A stretch of DNA of 64,000 nt from Planctomycetota bacterium (GCA_016208685.1 JACQXM010000012.1:62001-126000), one strand, 5' to 3'. Positions 8,628-17,765 are shown, counted from the stretch's first letter. Notes: generated by a model from the sequence alone, not told the origin. A program made the numbers and translations.

Positions 8628-9018
8628 AGCGACGAAGGCACACAGGCACGAAGGTACGGGGCGATGAAGGTCGAAATGCCAAGAACCGTCAAAACGCCAA
8701 AACGGGGCACGGAGCGACGAAGGACGGTCAATCGCTAGTCGACGATTCTCGTCCGACCGCCTGCGTTAGAGGGCGCCGTGCCTCACCGCCGAAAGTTGCA
8801 ACGATGCACCGCACATGGTCGGGCGTTCGAGTCGAGCGAAAACCGTAGAGGTGCGTTCTCAGATTCGGGAAGGATGCCCCCGCGAGGGACGCGGGAATCG
8901 TTTTCGCAGACGCCGAACACGGCTCTGTCCGGCGGGACGGTACAGGCGAACCCCCACTGTCCGGATGCTCGTTTTCTCGTTTTTGAGAAAGGGCCGCACG
9001 AAATTGCCCCGAACTCAC

Positions 9019-9048
9019 TTGCCCGCGGGGCCCGTGAAGCGGCATAAT
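9019..9048 (+). promoter_or_regulatory. Candidate sigma-70 type promoter
   Basis: TTGCCC and CATAAT are separated by 18 bp. The -10 box is about 40 nt before the ATG at 9089. Both boxes match four or five of six consensus positions in a G+C-rich background. Confidence 0.4.
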
Positions 9049-9088
9049 ACAAGGGTTCCGTCCGATTGCCCGGTAGTGGGGGGCTTCG

Positions 9089-10231
9089 ATGCAGTCACTC
9101 AGTTCCAGCGGCGCGCGCCGGCCTGCGTATGCCGCCTGCGCGCTGTTTGTGCTCGTTCAGACGCTCGCGCGTGGTGCGCCCACCTTTATGCTGCAACCGA
9201 TCGCCAGCACCGGCCCGTACTACATCTCCGGCACAGAGATCGTGATTCCGGCCGGCGGCGTGGAGGTTACGTTCGAAGTGCTGGCCTATGGCTGGGCGAG
9301 TGTGGGATACCCGGCGTTGGGGGCGTACCAGGCCACCATCGACAACGCTAGCCTCCTTGGGGCTAACGCTGCCCCGCCGAATCCGGGCGTGAATCTGACC
9401 TGGCCAGGCGGGTATCCGATCGGCGTCGGTTGCTTCCAAACAAGAACTACTTGTAGCGGGAATGACCGGGACTGCACTCCACCGCATCCGCCGTGCGAGT
9501 GGGGTGAGGGGTTCTGCATATTAAACCCGCGGCTCTTGCTGGGCCCCTGCTCCGCGTTCTGTGCAACGTGCCCTGCGATAACGGAGTGCGCCCCTGGTTC
9601 GGCTTCCCAGGCGATGGGTTGCGGGGCATCCGACCCGGGGCCTGAAGGCGCCCAGGCCTTCGGCTACTGCGGCACGGCGGTGCTCGCGGTTCCATCCGCG
9701 GCGGTGGGCACGTACACCATCCGGTTTGTGGATGGTCCGAATCACTCGTTCATGAACGATCCGAACGGGTTCCTCATTCCCGGGCTGGTAACGGTGCCGG
9801 CGCGGGTGACGATTCCCGATTGCAACGGGAACCAAATCGCCGACGGCGTCGATGTCGCGTCCGGCACCAGCACCGACTGTGATGGCAACCGCGTCCCCGA
9901 CGAGTGTCAGCCGGACGACGACGGTGACGGCGTCATCGACGTCTGCGACGCGTGCCCGGAGGACCCCGACAAGTCACAATCCGGCCAGTGTGGCTGCGGC
10001 GCGCCGGATACTGACACCGACGGCGACGGCGTCGCCGATTGCCGCGACCTTTGCCCTGGCGACAACGACACTATCGACCTCGACCACAACGGCCAGCCGG
10101 ACTGTGCGGCGGCCATCCCAACGGTTAGCGCCTGGGGCATGACGATCCTGGCCCTGGCGCTGCTGGCTGCAGCCAAGCTGCGCTTCGGACGGCGAAGTGG
10201 CGCAATGTGTGCCCGCGCCGCGGCGCGATGA
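9089..10231 (+). CDS. Secreted protein with calcium-binding type repeats and IPTL-CTERM sorting signal
   Basis: The 380-residue protein has a signal peptide (AYAACALFVLVQTLARGA). A Cys-containing N-terminal domain of about 220 residues, unassigned, is followed by DCNGN and DxDGDGVxDxCD units resembling thrombospondin type 3 repeats (about residues 245-340). The C-terminus is IPTVSAWGMTILALALLAA followed by KLRFGRR. That is the IPTL-CTERM architecture: motif, membrane segment, basic tail. In the family this is a target of an exosortase (exosortase H type), so the protein is probably delivered to the cell surface. A G-rich stretch precedes the ATG. Confidence 0.85.
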   Translation: MQSLSSSGARRPAYAACALFVLVQTLARGAPTFMLQPIASTGPYYISGTEIVIPAGGVEVTFEVLAYGWASVGYPALGAYQATIDNASLLGANAAPPNPGVNLTWPGGYPIGVGCFQTRTTCSGNDRDCTPPHPPCEWGEGFCILNPRLLLGPCSAFCATCPAITECAPGSASQAMGCGASDPGPEGAQAFGYCGTAVLAVPSAAVGTYTIRFVDGPNHSFMNDPNGFLIPGLVTVPARVTIPDCNGNQIADGVDVASGTSTDCDGNRVPDECQPDDDGDGVIDVCDACPEDPDKSQSGQCGCGAPDTDTDGDGVADCRDLCPGDNDTIDLDHNGQPDCAAAIPTVSAWGMTILALALLAAAKLRFGRRSGAMCARAAAR

Positions 10232-10380
10232 GGACGCACTCACAAGGTTCGCGGGTGATTCGCCCGGGCACCACCTCGGGCGGCCCAGGCAAGCGATGAC
10301 CCCAGTGGAAGGCGGGTCGCATGACGCCGCAGCCGCCGGCGGCGCTTGGCAGTCGTGACTGCATGTGCTCCTGAAGGGTG

Positions 10381-10407
10381 GCATGAGCCACGCTTGCGTG
10401 GCCATGC
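10381..10407. repeat. REP-like palindrome
   Basis: GCATGAGCCACGC and GCGTGGCCATGC are separated by TT. This is an imperfect palindrome of the GCATGGCCACGC-WW-GCGTGGCCATGC family, with five copies in the window. Confidence 0.8.
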
Positions 10408-10558
10408 TTGGGGCGAGGCTACAGGGATCGTGCGACGCACCGCCGGGTTGGGCGTGGTCCGGCGCCAGGGCCGAGGCGGGAGAGGCGCACGATGAACTGG
10501 CCATCAATCTGAGCTCACTTCCGGACGATCCGCGCGGGCTGAACAGGCGACGATGAGA

Positions 10559-10586
10559 GCATGGCCACGCAGGCGTGGACGGTGCC
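10559..10586. repeat. REP-like palindrome, degenerate right arm
   Basis: GCATGGCCACGC, AG and GCGTGG, then a degenerate right arm ACGGTGCC. It pairs with the palindrome 150 bp to the left. Confidence 0.65.
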
Positions 10587-10604
10587 ATCCGCCATACAGA
10601 CTCT

Positions 10605-10633
10605 CACCACGAAGGACACGAAGACCACGAAGG
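10605..10633 (+). repeat. Short array of CACGAAGNN units
   Basis: Three units of a roughly 9-nt CACGAAG repeat. The same array recurs inverted at 10744-10773 and directly at 40329-40356. Confidence 0.75.
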
Positions 10634-10743
10634 GGGTACCGCACGGCAGTCTCGATTTCGCTTGCTCCCGTTGTGCCCGGACGGACCTCACTCGCCGCCC
10701 CCGCTCGTCTGCTCCGGAGTATCCTCCTGCTTCAGGCTCGATG

Positions 10744-10773
10744 CCTTCGCGCACTTCGTGAACTTCGTGGTTT
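10744..10773 (-). repeat. Short array of CACGAAGNN units, inverted copy
   Basis: The reverse complement reads as three CACGAAG-type units. With the array at 10605-10633 it bounds about 110 bp as an inverted pair. Confidence 0.65.
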
Positions 10774-10901
10774 CCTGAATGATCCAGACAATCGCACCGA
10801 TTGCGCGGTCGGATCAGTACCGCGACAGGATGGAGCGGTCGGCTTGCGGCGCTCGGTGGCACGCGCGGTTTTGCGGGCGAGGGAGTCACTTCCCGGAGTC
10901 G

Positions 10902-12626
10902 TCACGGGCCGTCGCGGAGGCGGCGCGGCGCCGCAGCGCGCGACCGCCCGAAGCGTACCTTCGCGGCCACGCCCAGGGCGAGGGCTAAGATCATGATCCC
11001 CCACTGCGACGCGGCGGGGATGGCCACGGCGCAGCCGGGGGCGAACACTGCGTCGTCGGCGCCCGGGCACTGGTCGGTGCAGTCGGGTACGGAGTCGCCG
11101 TCTGCGTCCGCGGTGTCGCTGACGCCGCAGCCGCAGACGCCGGGGTCGAGCTTCGCTGGGTCGTTGGGGCAACCGTCGCCGCACAGGGCATCGGTGCCGT
11201 CGTCGTCGGCGTCCCCTTCGCAGGGGTCAGGTGAATTCAGGACCGTGCCATTGTTCGCGGTGCAGCAGAGAGGGTCCAGAATCTGGCACTGCCGGGTGGG
11301 CAGGCAGCAGGGTTGCGGGGTCGTGCACGCACCGTCGGGAACGAACGCGCCGCCGCCGTTGGTGCAGGTGGGATCGAAGGCCGCGGCGCAGCCACCGCCG
11401 ATGAGGCAGCAGAGGCCCGGGATCCCCAGGGTGTATTCGACGACGTTCTGCGTCACGCCGTCGTTGAAGGTGAAGCGGGTCGTGGCGCCGATCGGCATGG
11501 GCCGGTCGAGGACGACTTCGAGGTCTTCGGGGTTGCCGTTGTCCCGCCGCCGCGTGGCGATGACCTGCGGCACTGCTGCCGGGTCGACCTGTCGCCTGGG
11601 CGCTTCGTCGCCGCCCGCTCCCGCCCACGCGGGCGCCAAGCCGCGGCTCACCGGTGCCCGCTGTTCCCCGCTTCCTATTCCCTGTTCCCTCGCTTCCGCC
11701 TGTGCGTCGCCCGCCCCTGCTTCGTGCCTTCGTGCCCTCGTGCCTTTGTGCCTGAATCCGTCTTCGGCGGTTCCCCGCTTCGTCGCTTCGTCGCTTCCGA
11801 AAAGCACTTCGACGGTAATGTCGTCGATGTAGGCGTAGTTGGGCGAATCATAGGTAACGAGGAAGCGATCGAGGTTGGGATAAGCCAGCGGATCCAGCAC
11901 CCCCGCCCGCGGGTCAGTGGCGATGATCTGCTCCCCGAAGCCGATAGTGCCGAGGCGAACGAAGTCCCACTCATTCGTTACCACGGGTGGCCTAGTGGAA
12001 ACACATCCGCCTTGCCCGCCGACCTGAACCGTGGGACCGAGCGAGGGATGATCGTCAGTAGACTCAACGAACGTGCGTCCGTCGACCGCGATTCGATAGG
12101 AATGACCATCAAGGCTCTCGAAGCGGTAGCTGTGGAACTCGTCAATTTGCAATCCGGTGACGAACTGACTGCCCTCGATGTTGCTCGCCGCGTCGCCGAA
12201 CATGTCCACAAGCTCGACCATTCCCACGTAACGGACAATCACGATTGCGTCGCACCCGAAGAACGGTGCCGCCGCCAGGGGATGGTCGGACCGAAAGCGC
12301 CACTCGAACCAGAGCGACGGGGGTGGAGGTACATCCGGCGGCGCTATACGATAGGCGAAGGTAGTTTGGTCGACACCCTGAGCCCACCGAAGGACGAAGT
12401 GCCCCGCGCCGAACGACTCTGAGCAGGGCGCCTCACACGCATCGACCAGGATCCACCCCGCCGAGGGATCGTACGGCAACACGTCGCCGTCGTAGCGGTG
12501 CAGGAGCCCGTCGCCTCGGGCCAACGGCGCGTACGCGCAGATCGCGCATGCCAGTATCGCCTGGTGCCGGTGCGTGCGCTCTCGCGAGCCGCCCCTGTGG
12601 AGGTCGACCAATGCGCCGGTGTTCAT
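10902..12626 (-). CDS. Secreted IPTL-CTERM protein (intact paralog A) with an in-frame repeat insertion
   Basis: The 574-residue protein has a signal-like N-terminus (HQAILACAICAYAPLARGD). The N-terminal domain (about 40-270) is beta-rich and contains HRYDGDVLPYDPSAGW. Next comes a low-complexity Arg/Glu/Ala stretch (about 275-350) absent from the paralog at 40.7 kb. Then come a short VIATRRRDNGNPEDLEVVLD domain and Cys-rich CCLIGGGC/CCLPTRQC units. Two DxDGDSVPDCTDQC-type calcium loops precede the C-terminal AIPAASQWGIMILALALG plus KVRFGRSR sorting signal. The ATG at 12626 was preferred because the frame upstream has no signal-peptide character. The function is unknown; the protein is probably surface-exposed. 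Confidence 0.8.
   Translation of the reverse strand: MNTGALVDLHRGGSRERTHRHQAILACAICAYAPLARGDGLLHRYDGDVLPYDPSAGWILVDACEAPCSESFGAGHFVLRWAQGVDQTTFAYRIAPPDVPPPPSLWFEWRFRSDHPLAAAPFFGCDAIVIVRYVGMVELVDMFGDAASNIEGSQFVTGLQIDEFHSYRFESLDGHSYRIAVDGRTFVESTDDHPSLGPTVQVGGQGGCVSTRPPVVTNEWDFVRLGTIGFGEQIIATDPRAGVLDPLAYPNLDRFLVTYDSPNYAYIDDITVEVLFGSDEATKRGTAEDGFRHKGTRARRHEAGAGDAQAEAREQGIGSGEQRAPVSRGLAPAWAGAGGDEAPRRQVDPAAVPQVIATRRRDNGNPEDLEVVLDRPMPIGATTRFTFNDGVTQNVVEYTLGIPGLCCLIGGGCAAAFDPTCTNGGGAFVPDGACTTPQPCCLPTRQCQILDPLCCTANNGTVLNSPDPCEGDADDDGTDALCGDGCPNDPAKLDPGVCGCGVSDTADADGDSVPDCTDQCPGADDAVFAPGCAVAIPAASQWGIMILALALGVAAKVRFGRSRAAAPRRLRDGP
11571..11805. repeat. Repeat-derived in-frame insertion inside the IPTL-CTERM gene
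   Basis: Against the paralog at 41.29 kb this copy has 235 nt where the paralog has 16, a net gain of 219 nt (73 codons). The extra DNA is built of short units such as CTTCGTCG and TTCGTGCC/CTCGTGCC, the type found in the window's intergenic gaps. It keeps the reading frame open. Confidence 0.8.
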
Positions 12627-12704
12627 GGACCGCCTCGGCGAGCCCGGGTTGCTTCCGGGTCCGCCCACTCGCAGGCCGGCATCGGCTGCCCGCCCGCCGC
12701 CTCA

Positions 12705-13361
12705 CTACCGCGGCCGGTGGCGGACGATCTCGCCGGTGCACAGGAAGATCACGTCCTCGGCGATGTTGGTGGTATGATCGGCAATGCGCTCGAGGTTCTT
12801 GGCCACGGAGAGTACGTCCAGCGAGGAGGCCATCTCCTGCATGAGGCGGGAGGCCTCCGCCACTACGCTCCGCACCAATTGTCCGTACAGCGCGTCCACG
12901 ATCTCCTCGTCGGCGAAGACCTTGTTAGCGCCCGCCACGTCCTGGGTGCCGTAGGACTGCACCGCGGCGCGGAGCATGCGGCGGACGATGGGGCCCATTT
13001 GACGCACCAGCTCCGCCTGCTGCGGCAGGGATTCGATCTGCAGGTGCCGGGCACGCTCCGCGATGTTCACGGCGCAGTCGGCGATGCGCTCCAGGTCGTT
13101 GTTGACCTTCAGGGCCGTGCACAACAGCCGAAGGTCCGACCCCACCGGCTGGTAGAGCGCCAGCAGGCGGATCACCTCGGTTTCGACGGCCACCTCTTCA
13201 CGGTCCACATCGTTGTCGCGGGCCACCACCCGCCGCGCCAGCCCGTCGTCCGAGGAGAAGACCGAGTCGCAGGCCTCGTGCAGAATGTCCTCGACGAGAC
13301 TGGCCATGCGCAGGGAGCGGCGCCGCAGCTCGTCCAGCAGGTCCACGAAGTGTGCCGTCAT
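12705..13361 (-). CDS. phoU: Phosphate-specific transport system accessory protein PhoU
   Basis: The protein has 218 residues, the usual PhoU length. It has the two-fold repeat of three-helix bundles with LERIADCAVNIAE and LERIADHTTNIAEDV, the acidic/metal-binding motifs that characterise the family. PhoU links the PstSCAB transporter to PhoR and keeps the regulon off when phosphate is plentiful. It is the last gene of the pst operon, starting 4 nt after the pstB stop, and lies in the cytoplasm at the membrane. Confidence 0.95.
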   Translation of the reverse strand: MTAHFVDLLDELRRRSLRMASLVEDILHEACDSVFSSDDGLARRVVARDNDVDREEVAVETEVIRLLALYQPVGSDLRLLCTALKVNNDLERIADCAVNIAERARHLQIESLPQQAELVRQMGPIVRRMLRAAVQSYGTQDVAGANKVFADEEIVDALYGQLVRSVVAEASRLMQEMASSLDVLSVAKNLERIADHTTNIAEDVIFLCTGEIVRHRPR

Positions 13362-13365
13362 ACGC

Positions 13366-14211
13366 CTATCCGAATCGGCCGGTGATGTAGTCCTGAGTAC
13401 GCTTGTTGCGCGGGGTGGTGAAAATGAGCGAAGTCGGTCCGACCTCCACCAGCTCTCCCATGTACATGAACGCCGTACGGTCGGAGACGCGGGCGGCCTG
13501 CTGCATGTTGTGGGTCACCAGGGCCACGGTGTACTGCGATTTGAGCTGGTCGATCAGGTCCTCGATGCGGGCCGTGGCGATGGGGTCCAGCGCCGAACAG
13601 GGTTCGTCCATGAGCAGCACGTCAGGATGAAGGGCGATGGCGCGGGCGATGCACAGCCGCTGCTGCTGTCCGCCGGAGAGGGCGTAGGCGCTCTCGTGCA
13701 GCTTGTCCTTCACTTCGTCCCACAGGGCGGCGCGGCGCAGGGATTGCTCCACCAGCTCCTCGATGTCGCCGCGGTAGCCGTTGATCCGCGCTCCCCAGGC
13801 GACGTTGTGGTAAACGGACTTGGGGAAGGGATTGGGCTTCTGAAAGACCATGCCGATGCGGCGCCGCAGATCCACGGGGTCGCACTCCGGCCCGTAAACG
13901 TTGGCGCCGCGGTAGAACAGACGTCCCTGCACCGAGGCTTTGGGCACGAAATCGTTCATGCGGTTGATGGCGCGGAGCAGCGTGCTTTTTCCGCAGCCGG
14001 AGGGGCCGATGATCGCCGTCACCTGTGCCGCGGGAATCTCCAGGCTCACGTCGCGAACCGCGGGGAACGTGCCGTAGCGGATGGTGAGTTGCTCGGCGCG
14101 GATGACCACGTCGCCCGCGGCGCCGTCCGTGGGTGCCACGCTGCGCGGAGTGAGGGCGGGGACGGCCACGCCGCCGCGCGGGGTCGTCGACGACGGCGTC
14201 TGCGTGTCCAT
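13366..14211 (-). CDS. pstB: Phosphate ABC transporter ATP-binding protein PstB
   Basis: The protein has 281 residues with a 30-residue non-conserved N-terminal extension. It carries Walker [10 protein letters not shown] followed by [11 protein letters not shown] (a PstB hallmark), signature [10 protein letters not shown], Walker [13 protein letters not shown] and the switch in VTHNM. It hydrolyses ATP to drive phosphate import through PstA/PstC. The ATG at 14211 lies 5 nt after the pstA stop. A GTG at 14244 would overlap pstA and is less likely. Confidence 0.95.
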   Translation of the reverse strand: MDTQTPSSTTPRGGVAVPALTPRSVAPTDGAAGDVVIRAEQLTIRYGTFPAVRDVSLEIPAAQVTAIIGPSGCGKSTLLRAINRMNDFVPKASVQGRLFYRGANVYGPECDPVDLRRRIGMVFQKPNPFPKSVYHNVAWGARINGYRGDIEELVEQSLRRAALWDEVKDKLHESAYALSGGQQQRLCIARAIALHPDVLLMDEPCSALDPIATARIEDLIDQLKSQYTVALVTHNMQQAARVSDRTAFMYMGELVEVGPTSLIFTTPRNKRTQDYITGRFG

Positions 14212-14216
14212 GGCGG

Positions 14217-15101
14217 TTACCACGCCTTTCTCCTCTGGTGCCACGCGCGCACTCCGATCGCCACGGCGTTCATGGGAAGGAGAATGCCCAGGAGCACGAT
14301 GATACCGGCGGCGGCCAGGTGGTGAAACTCCGCCTGCGGCTGGTCGGACCAGGCGTACACCTGGATAGGCAGCACGGTGAAGGGGTCGAAGAGGCTGGAG
14401 GGCACGGCCGTCACCCAGGTGAGGGCGCCGAGCAGGATGAGCGGGGCCGCCTCCCCGATGGCACGGGAAATGGCCAGGATCACCCCGGTCATGATGCCGG
14501 GCAGGGCGGCGGGGAGCACGTGGGCCCAGATGGTCTGCCAGCGCGTGGCGCCCAGCGCGTAAGCGGCGAGCCGGAAGGAGGGGGGCACGGCGGCCAGCGC
14601 CTCGCGCGAGGCGATGATGATCACGGGAAGCACCAGCAGGGCCATGGTCAGCCCCCCGGAAAGAATGCTGCGGTCGAACACGAACCAGCGGACGAACACC
14701 GCCAGGCCCAGGATGCCGTAGACGATGGAGGGGACGCCGGCGAGGTTGGCGATGTTCAGGCGGATGAATCGCGTCAGACGTGTGTCACGTGCGTACTCGT
14801 GCAGGTACACGGCGGCGGCGATGCCCAGGGGGACGGCCACGGTGGCGGTGACCGTGATCAGCCACAGCGTTCCCCACAAGGCGCTGCGCACGCCGGCCCG
14901 GGTGGGGTCGAGCATGGAGGGCCCGGCGGTGAGAAACCGCAGGTTCAGCCAGGCGCCGCCTTCCAGGCCGATGCGCACCAGGAGGACGACCAGCACTCCG
15001 ACTCCGACCATGCTGAGCAGCGCGCACGCCCGCCCGAACCAGCGCCCGCGGCGGCGGCGGCTGCTTAGCCGCGGCTCGAACATCTCCTCCGAGGTCGTCA
15101 C
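14217..15101 (-). CDS. pstA: Phosphate ABC transporter permease PstA
   Basis: The 294-residue permease has six membrane segments and the inner-membrane transport (EAA) loop. Typical PstA motifs are [39 protein letters not shown] and [15 protein letters not shown]. It forms the phosphate channel with PstC. It starts with GTG overlapping the pstC stop by 4 nt (GTGA), so translation is coupled. Confidence 0.95.
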   Translation of the reverse strand: MTTSEEMFEPRLSSRRRRGRWFGRACALLSMVGVGVLVVLLVRIGLEGGAWLNLRFLTAGPSMLDPTRAGVRSALWGTLWLITVTATVAVPLGIAAAVYLHEYARDTRLTRFIRLNIANLAGVPSIVYGILGLAVFVRWFVFDRSILSGGLTMALLVLPVIIIASREALAAVPPSFRLAAYALGATRWQTIWAHVLPAALPGIMTGVILAISRAIGEAAPLILLGALTWVTAVPSSLFDPFTVLPIQVYAWSDQPQAEFHHLAAAGIIVLLGILLPMNAVAIGVRAWHQRRKAW

Positions 15102-15991
15102 TCGTAGACCTCCCGAAATCGGCGCAAGACGCGCTGGGCGATCATGTTGATCGACAGCGTGATGATGAAGAGGGCCATGCCCACGGCGAAGATGGTCTGG
15201 TACTCGATCGATCCCGCCGGCGTGTCGCCCAGGCTGACCTGAACGATGTAGCCGGTCATGGTGTGCACGCTTTCCAGGGGGTTGAAGGTGAGCTTGGGCG
15301 TCATGCCCGCCGCCAGGGCCACCGCCATCGTCTCCCCGATCGCCCGCGCCAGGGCGAGCAGCACCGCGGCCATCACGCCGGACATCGCCGCCGGAAACAC
15401 GATCCGCGTGGAGACCTCCAGCTTGGTGGCGGAAAGGGCATAGCCCGCCTCGCGCAGGCTACGCGGCACGGCCCGGAAGGCATCGTCGCACAGCGACGAG
15501 ATGGTGGGGATGATCATCACCCCGACGACGAGGGCGGCACTGGCGGCGTTGAATACTTCGACACTGGGTAGCAGCGGGCGCAGAACGTAGGGCGTGATGA
15601 AGGTCAGGGCGAAGAAGCCATACACTACGGAGGGGACTCCCGCCAGGATCTCGAGCACCGGCTTGAGCACGGCGCGCACCCTGGGGCGGGCGTATTCACT
15701 GAGGTAAATGGCCGATGCCAGTCCCAGCGGCACGGCGAACACCAGGGCCCCGCCCGCCACCAGCATGGTCCCGCACAGCAGCGGCAGCACCCCGAAGCTG
15801 CGGGGCTCCAACTGCGGCGACCAGCGCGTGCCGGTGAGAAACTCCCAGGGGGAAACAGTGCGGAAGAAGGCGAAGGACTCAACCACCAGCACCAGGACGA
15901 TGCCCGCGGTCGTCAGCACCGAGACCATGGCGCAGAAGAAGACGCCGACGTGGATGGCCTTCTCGCTGGCTCGTACCGCGGCGCTGGGCAT
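15098..15991 (-). CDS. pstC: Phosphate ABC transporter permease PstC
   Basis: The 297-residue permease has six membrane segments. It has PstC motifs [39 protein letters not shown] and [18 protein letters not shown]. It is the partner of PstA. It begins 191 nt after pstS; that gap shows no clear hairpin or promoter, so pstS and pstC may be co-transcribed. Confidence 0.95.
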   Translation of the reverse strand: MPSAAVRASEKAIHVGVFFCAMVSVLTTAGIVLVLVVESFAFFRTVSPWEFLTGTRWSPQLEPRSFGVLPLLCGTMLVAGGALVFAVPLGLASAIYLSEYARPRVRAVLKPVLEILAGVPSVVYGFFALTFITPYVLRPLLPSVEVFNAASAALVVGVMIIPTISSLCDDAFRAVPRSLREAGYALSATKLEVSTRIVFPAAMSGVMAAVLLALARAIGETMAVALAAGMTPKLTFNPLESVHTMTGYIVQVSLGDTPAGSIEYQTIFAVGMALFIITLSINMIAQRVLRRFREVYE

Positions 15992-16182
15992 GGGCGCTCC
16001 TTACGACTTCCGCTACGGGGGCGCTAGGCGCAGTCGCCCGCCGTTCGGCCCGGGCACCCGTTCTTCGACTTCCCGCCGCGGTGCCGGGTCCCCGAGCCGT
16101 GCCGCCGCCATGGTACGCAACTCCCGCCGGGTGGGGAACCGCCTGGAACCCACGCGCGGCCGCCCCGCAGGCGGTGTCGCGG

Positions 16183-17217
16183 CTAATTCTGCCGGTACAG
16201 GCTCAGGATGTCCTTTCCGGTTCCCTTGGCGACCACCGATCCCACCTTGCCCTCGCGCAGCCGCTTGCCCGCGATGCTGTAGAGTTCCTCCGGAAAGGCC
16301 ACGTAGCCAACGCGATGGTGCTCAACGATGGTCTTGGCGTTCCCCAGCAGGTAGTCGAGGAAGAGCTGCACCTCCGGGCGGGCGTAGGAGGCCTTGTTGA
16401 CGTAGAGGAACATGGGCCGGGAAAGCGGCGTGTAACTGCCGTCGCGGATCGAATCCAGCGTGGGCTTGCGCGGCTTGCCGTCCCCGTTGTCCACAGCCAC
16501 CAACCGGAGCTTGGCGGCATTAGCTTCGTAGTACGAGAACCCCACGTATCCCAGCGAGCCCTTGTCGCCGGCGATGCCCTGGATCAGCACGTTGTCGTTT
16601 TCGCTGGAGGAGTAATCACCGCGCGAGGCCTTCGGCTTCCCCACGACCACCTCCGTGAAGTAGTCGAACGTTCCGCTATCGGGGCCGGGGCCGTAGAGGT
16701 GCAGCGGCAGGTCGGGGAACCCGACGCGGACGTCCTTCCAGTTGTTGATGGTGCTGCCGGGCTCCCAGATCTTCTTCAGCTCGGCCAGCGTGAGATGTTC
16801 GCAGAAAGTATTCGACGGATGCGCCAGCACCGCAAGTCCATCCAGACCGATGGGGACCTCGATGAACTCAACCCCCAGCTTGGCGGCCTGGTCCATCTCT
16901 GCCTGCGTGATGGGGCGCGAGGCGTCGTTGACGTCCGTACGTAACTCGGCGCGGGACTCGAGGAACTTCTTGAACCCTCCCCCGGTGCCGGATATGCCCA
17001 CCGTGACCCGCACCTTGGGGTGCTGCTCTTGGAACATCTCCGCGGCGGCCATGGTGATCGGCGCCACGGTGCTGGAGCCGTCCAGTCGCACGCTCCCGGA
17101 GGCGGCCTTGGGCTCGGCGGCGGCCGACGGCACAACCGGTACGCCCAAGGCCAGGCAAACCGTTACGGCTTTCGCCCTCACGACCGCCCGACGACTCGAT
17201 GAAGTTCTCTCTGCCAT
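16183..17217 (-). CDS. pstS: Phosphate-binding protein PstS
   Basis: The 344-residue periplasmic solute-binding protein has a signal peptide (VTVCLALGVPVVPSAAA). Phosphate-site motifs are LDGSSTVAPI near the mature N-terminus, GISGTGGGFKKF, NDASRPI and GPGPDSGTFDYFTE. It delivers phosphate to PstCA. A 322-nt gap separates it from the upstream 66-residue gene. I could not see a PHO-box-like repeat in that gap. Confidence 0.95.
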   Translation of the reverse strand: MAERTSSSRRAVVRAKAVTVCLALGVPVVPSAAAEPKAASGSVRLDGSSTVAPITMAAAEMFQEQHPKVRVTVGISGTGGGFKKFLESRAELRTDVNDASRPITQAEMDQAAKLGVEFIEVPIGLDGLAVLAHPSNTFCEHLTLAELKKIWEPGSTINNWKDVRVGFPDLPLHLYGPGPDSGTFDYFTEVVVGKPKASRGDYSSSENDNVLIQGIAGDKGSLGYVGFSYYEANAAKLRLVAVDNGDGKPRKPTLDSIRDGSYTPLSRPMFLYVNKASYARPEVQLFLDYLLGNAKTIVEHHRVGYVAFPEELYSIAGKRLREGKVGSVVAKGTGKDILSLYRQN

Positions 17218-17539
17218 GACATGCTCCTATGCAAGACTCCCCTTACCACTGCATCGTCGGACTGTCGCGCCCACACGGCGAATTCCGACACGAGGCACCC
17301 GGTACGGCGCCCTCAATGCCCCATACGAACGGGCTACCGCCGGCGATCCGGTGGATGCCTGACTTGCCATCCGAATTCTCCCGGCCGTCACCGCCCGCCG
17401 TTGCCCCTGACCGTCCTTCCAGCGCCGCGCCCCGTCCCGCCGAAACCCTCGCCTGCGCGCTTAACGTTGCGGCTCTGCCCGCGTGCGCTGCGAGCGGCTT
17501 CCATCGCCTTGGGGCGGCAACGGATGCCGTTGCCGGGGC
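17218..17539. other. Gap upstream of pstS, no gene
   Basis: 322 bp with a strong hairpin at the upstream end and no supported reading frame. Unlike the porin and pseudopilin promoters, no run of 11-bp spaced TTCAC/TTAAC motifs was found. Confidence 0.5.
17515..17535 (-). terminator. Hairpin just after the 66-residue gene, possible terminator or processing site
   Basis: A perfect 9-bp stem (CGGCAACGG / CCGTTGCCG) with a 3-nt loop begins 4 nt after the stop codon at 17540. There is no U-tract after it, so an intrinsic terminator is not certain. It could instead set the ratio of porin and pst transcripts. Confidence 0.4.
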
Positions 17540-17740
17540 TTAGTCGTTTCCGACGAGTTCGTCGACGGGAAAGGCCTCGCCAAGGATGGTCCCGGCCGTA
17601 CCCTCGACGAAGTCCAGCCCCGCGGCCACGATGCTGTGCCTGATGTCCTGGGCGCAGCTCGTTCCCAGCGCAATCGCGCCCGGCACCACCAGCTTCGCCA
17701 GTCTCGCCCACGCCGGGCGCCTTTGAGCTCTCTCTTCCAT
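17540..17740 (-). CDS. Small exported protein of 66 residues between porin and pstS
   Basis: The protein has a basic N-terminus, a hydrophobic segment (LAKLVVPGAIALGTSCAQ) with one Cys in a lipobox-like position, then an amphipathic tail (DIRHSIVAAGLDFVEGTAGTILGEAFPVDELVGND). The start codon has a very good ribosome-binding site (TTGGAGG, 8 nt upstream), which is the main support. It begins 25 nt after the porin stop and is probably co-transcribed with it. I do not recognise the family. A lipoprotein or small membrane-associated partner of the porin is inference. Confidence 0.65.
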   Translation of the reverse strand: MEERAQRRPAWARLAKLVVPGAIALGTSCAQDIRHSIVAAGLDFVEGTAGTILGEAFPVDELVGND

Positions 17741-17765
17741 GACAATCCTCCAAGAATCTGACGCT

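Larger units (their letters stand above)
7990..9018. other. Repeat-rich gap without a supported gene
   Basis: About 1 kb holding three heptanucleotide arrays and a tandem pair of 229-bp units (annotated separately), then about 350 bp of unremarkable sequence before the promoter of the next gene. Open frames on both strands exist only because a 7-nt unit repeats in all three frames. They encode repetitive FRIPHS/FHIPHS-type peptides with no start-site support. Confidence 0.7.
10335..10595. repeat. Long dispersed repeat, copy A, bounded by inverted REP-like palindromes
   Basis: About 260 bp align with 40359-40615. The identity is very high from the left palindrome through GGGTTGGGCGTGGTCCGG and weaker in the middle. 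REP-like palindromes lie at 10381-10407 and 10559-10586. The repeat flanks the 3' side of the IPTL-CTERM gene at 10902-12626, just as copy B flanks the pseudogene at 40671. Confidence 0.85.
10232..10901. other. Gap of 670 bp made of dispersed repeats, no supported gene
   Basis: The gap holds a copy of the long repeat shared with 40359-40615, two REP-like palindromes, two inverted CACGAAG-type arrays and a GATCAGTACCGCGACAGGATGG block also seen twice at 8.3-8.6 kb. The last 55 bp match the 3' flank of the paralogous pseudogene at 40.6 kb. Confidence 0.7.

Noticed and set aside
12626..12668. A GSNPGSP-type peptide before the IPTL-CTERM gene, which in many genomes marks a tRNA T-arm
   Set aside because: The DNA around 12600-12720 lacks a GGTTCGAATCC-like T-arm and cannot form a cloverleaf by eye.
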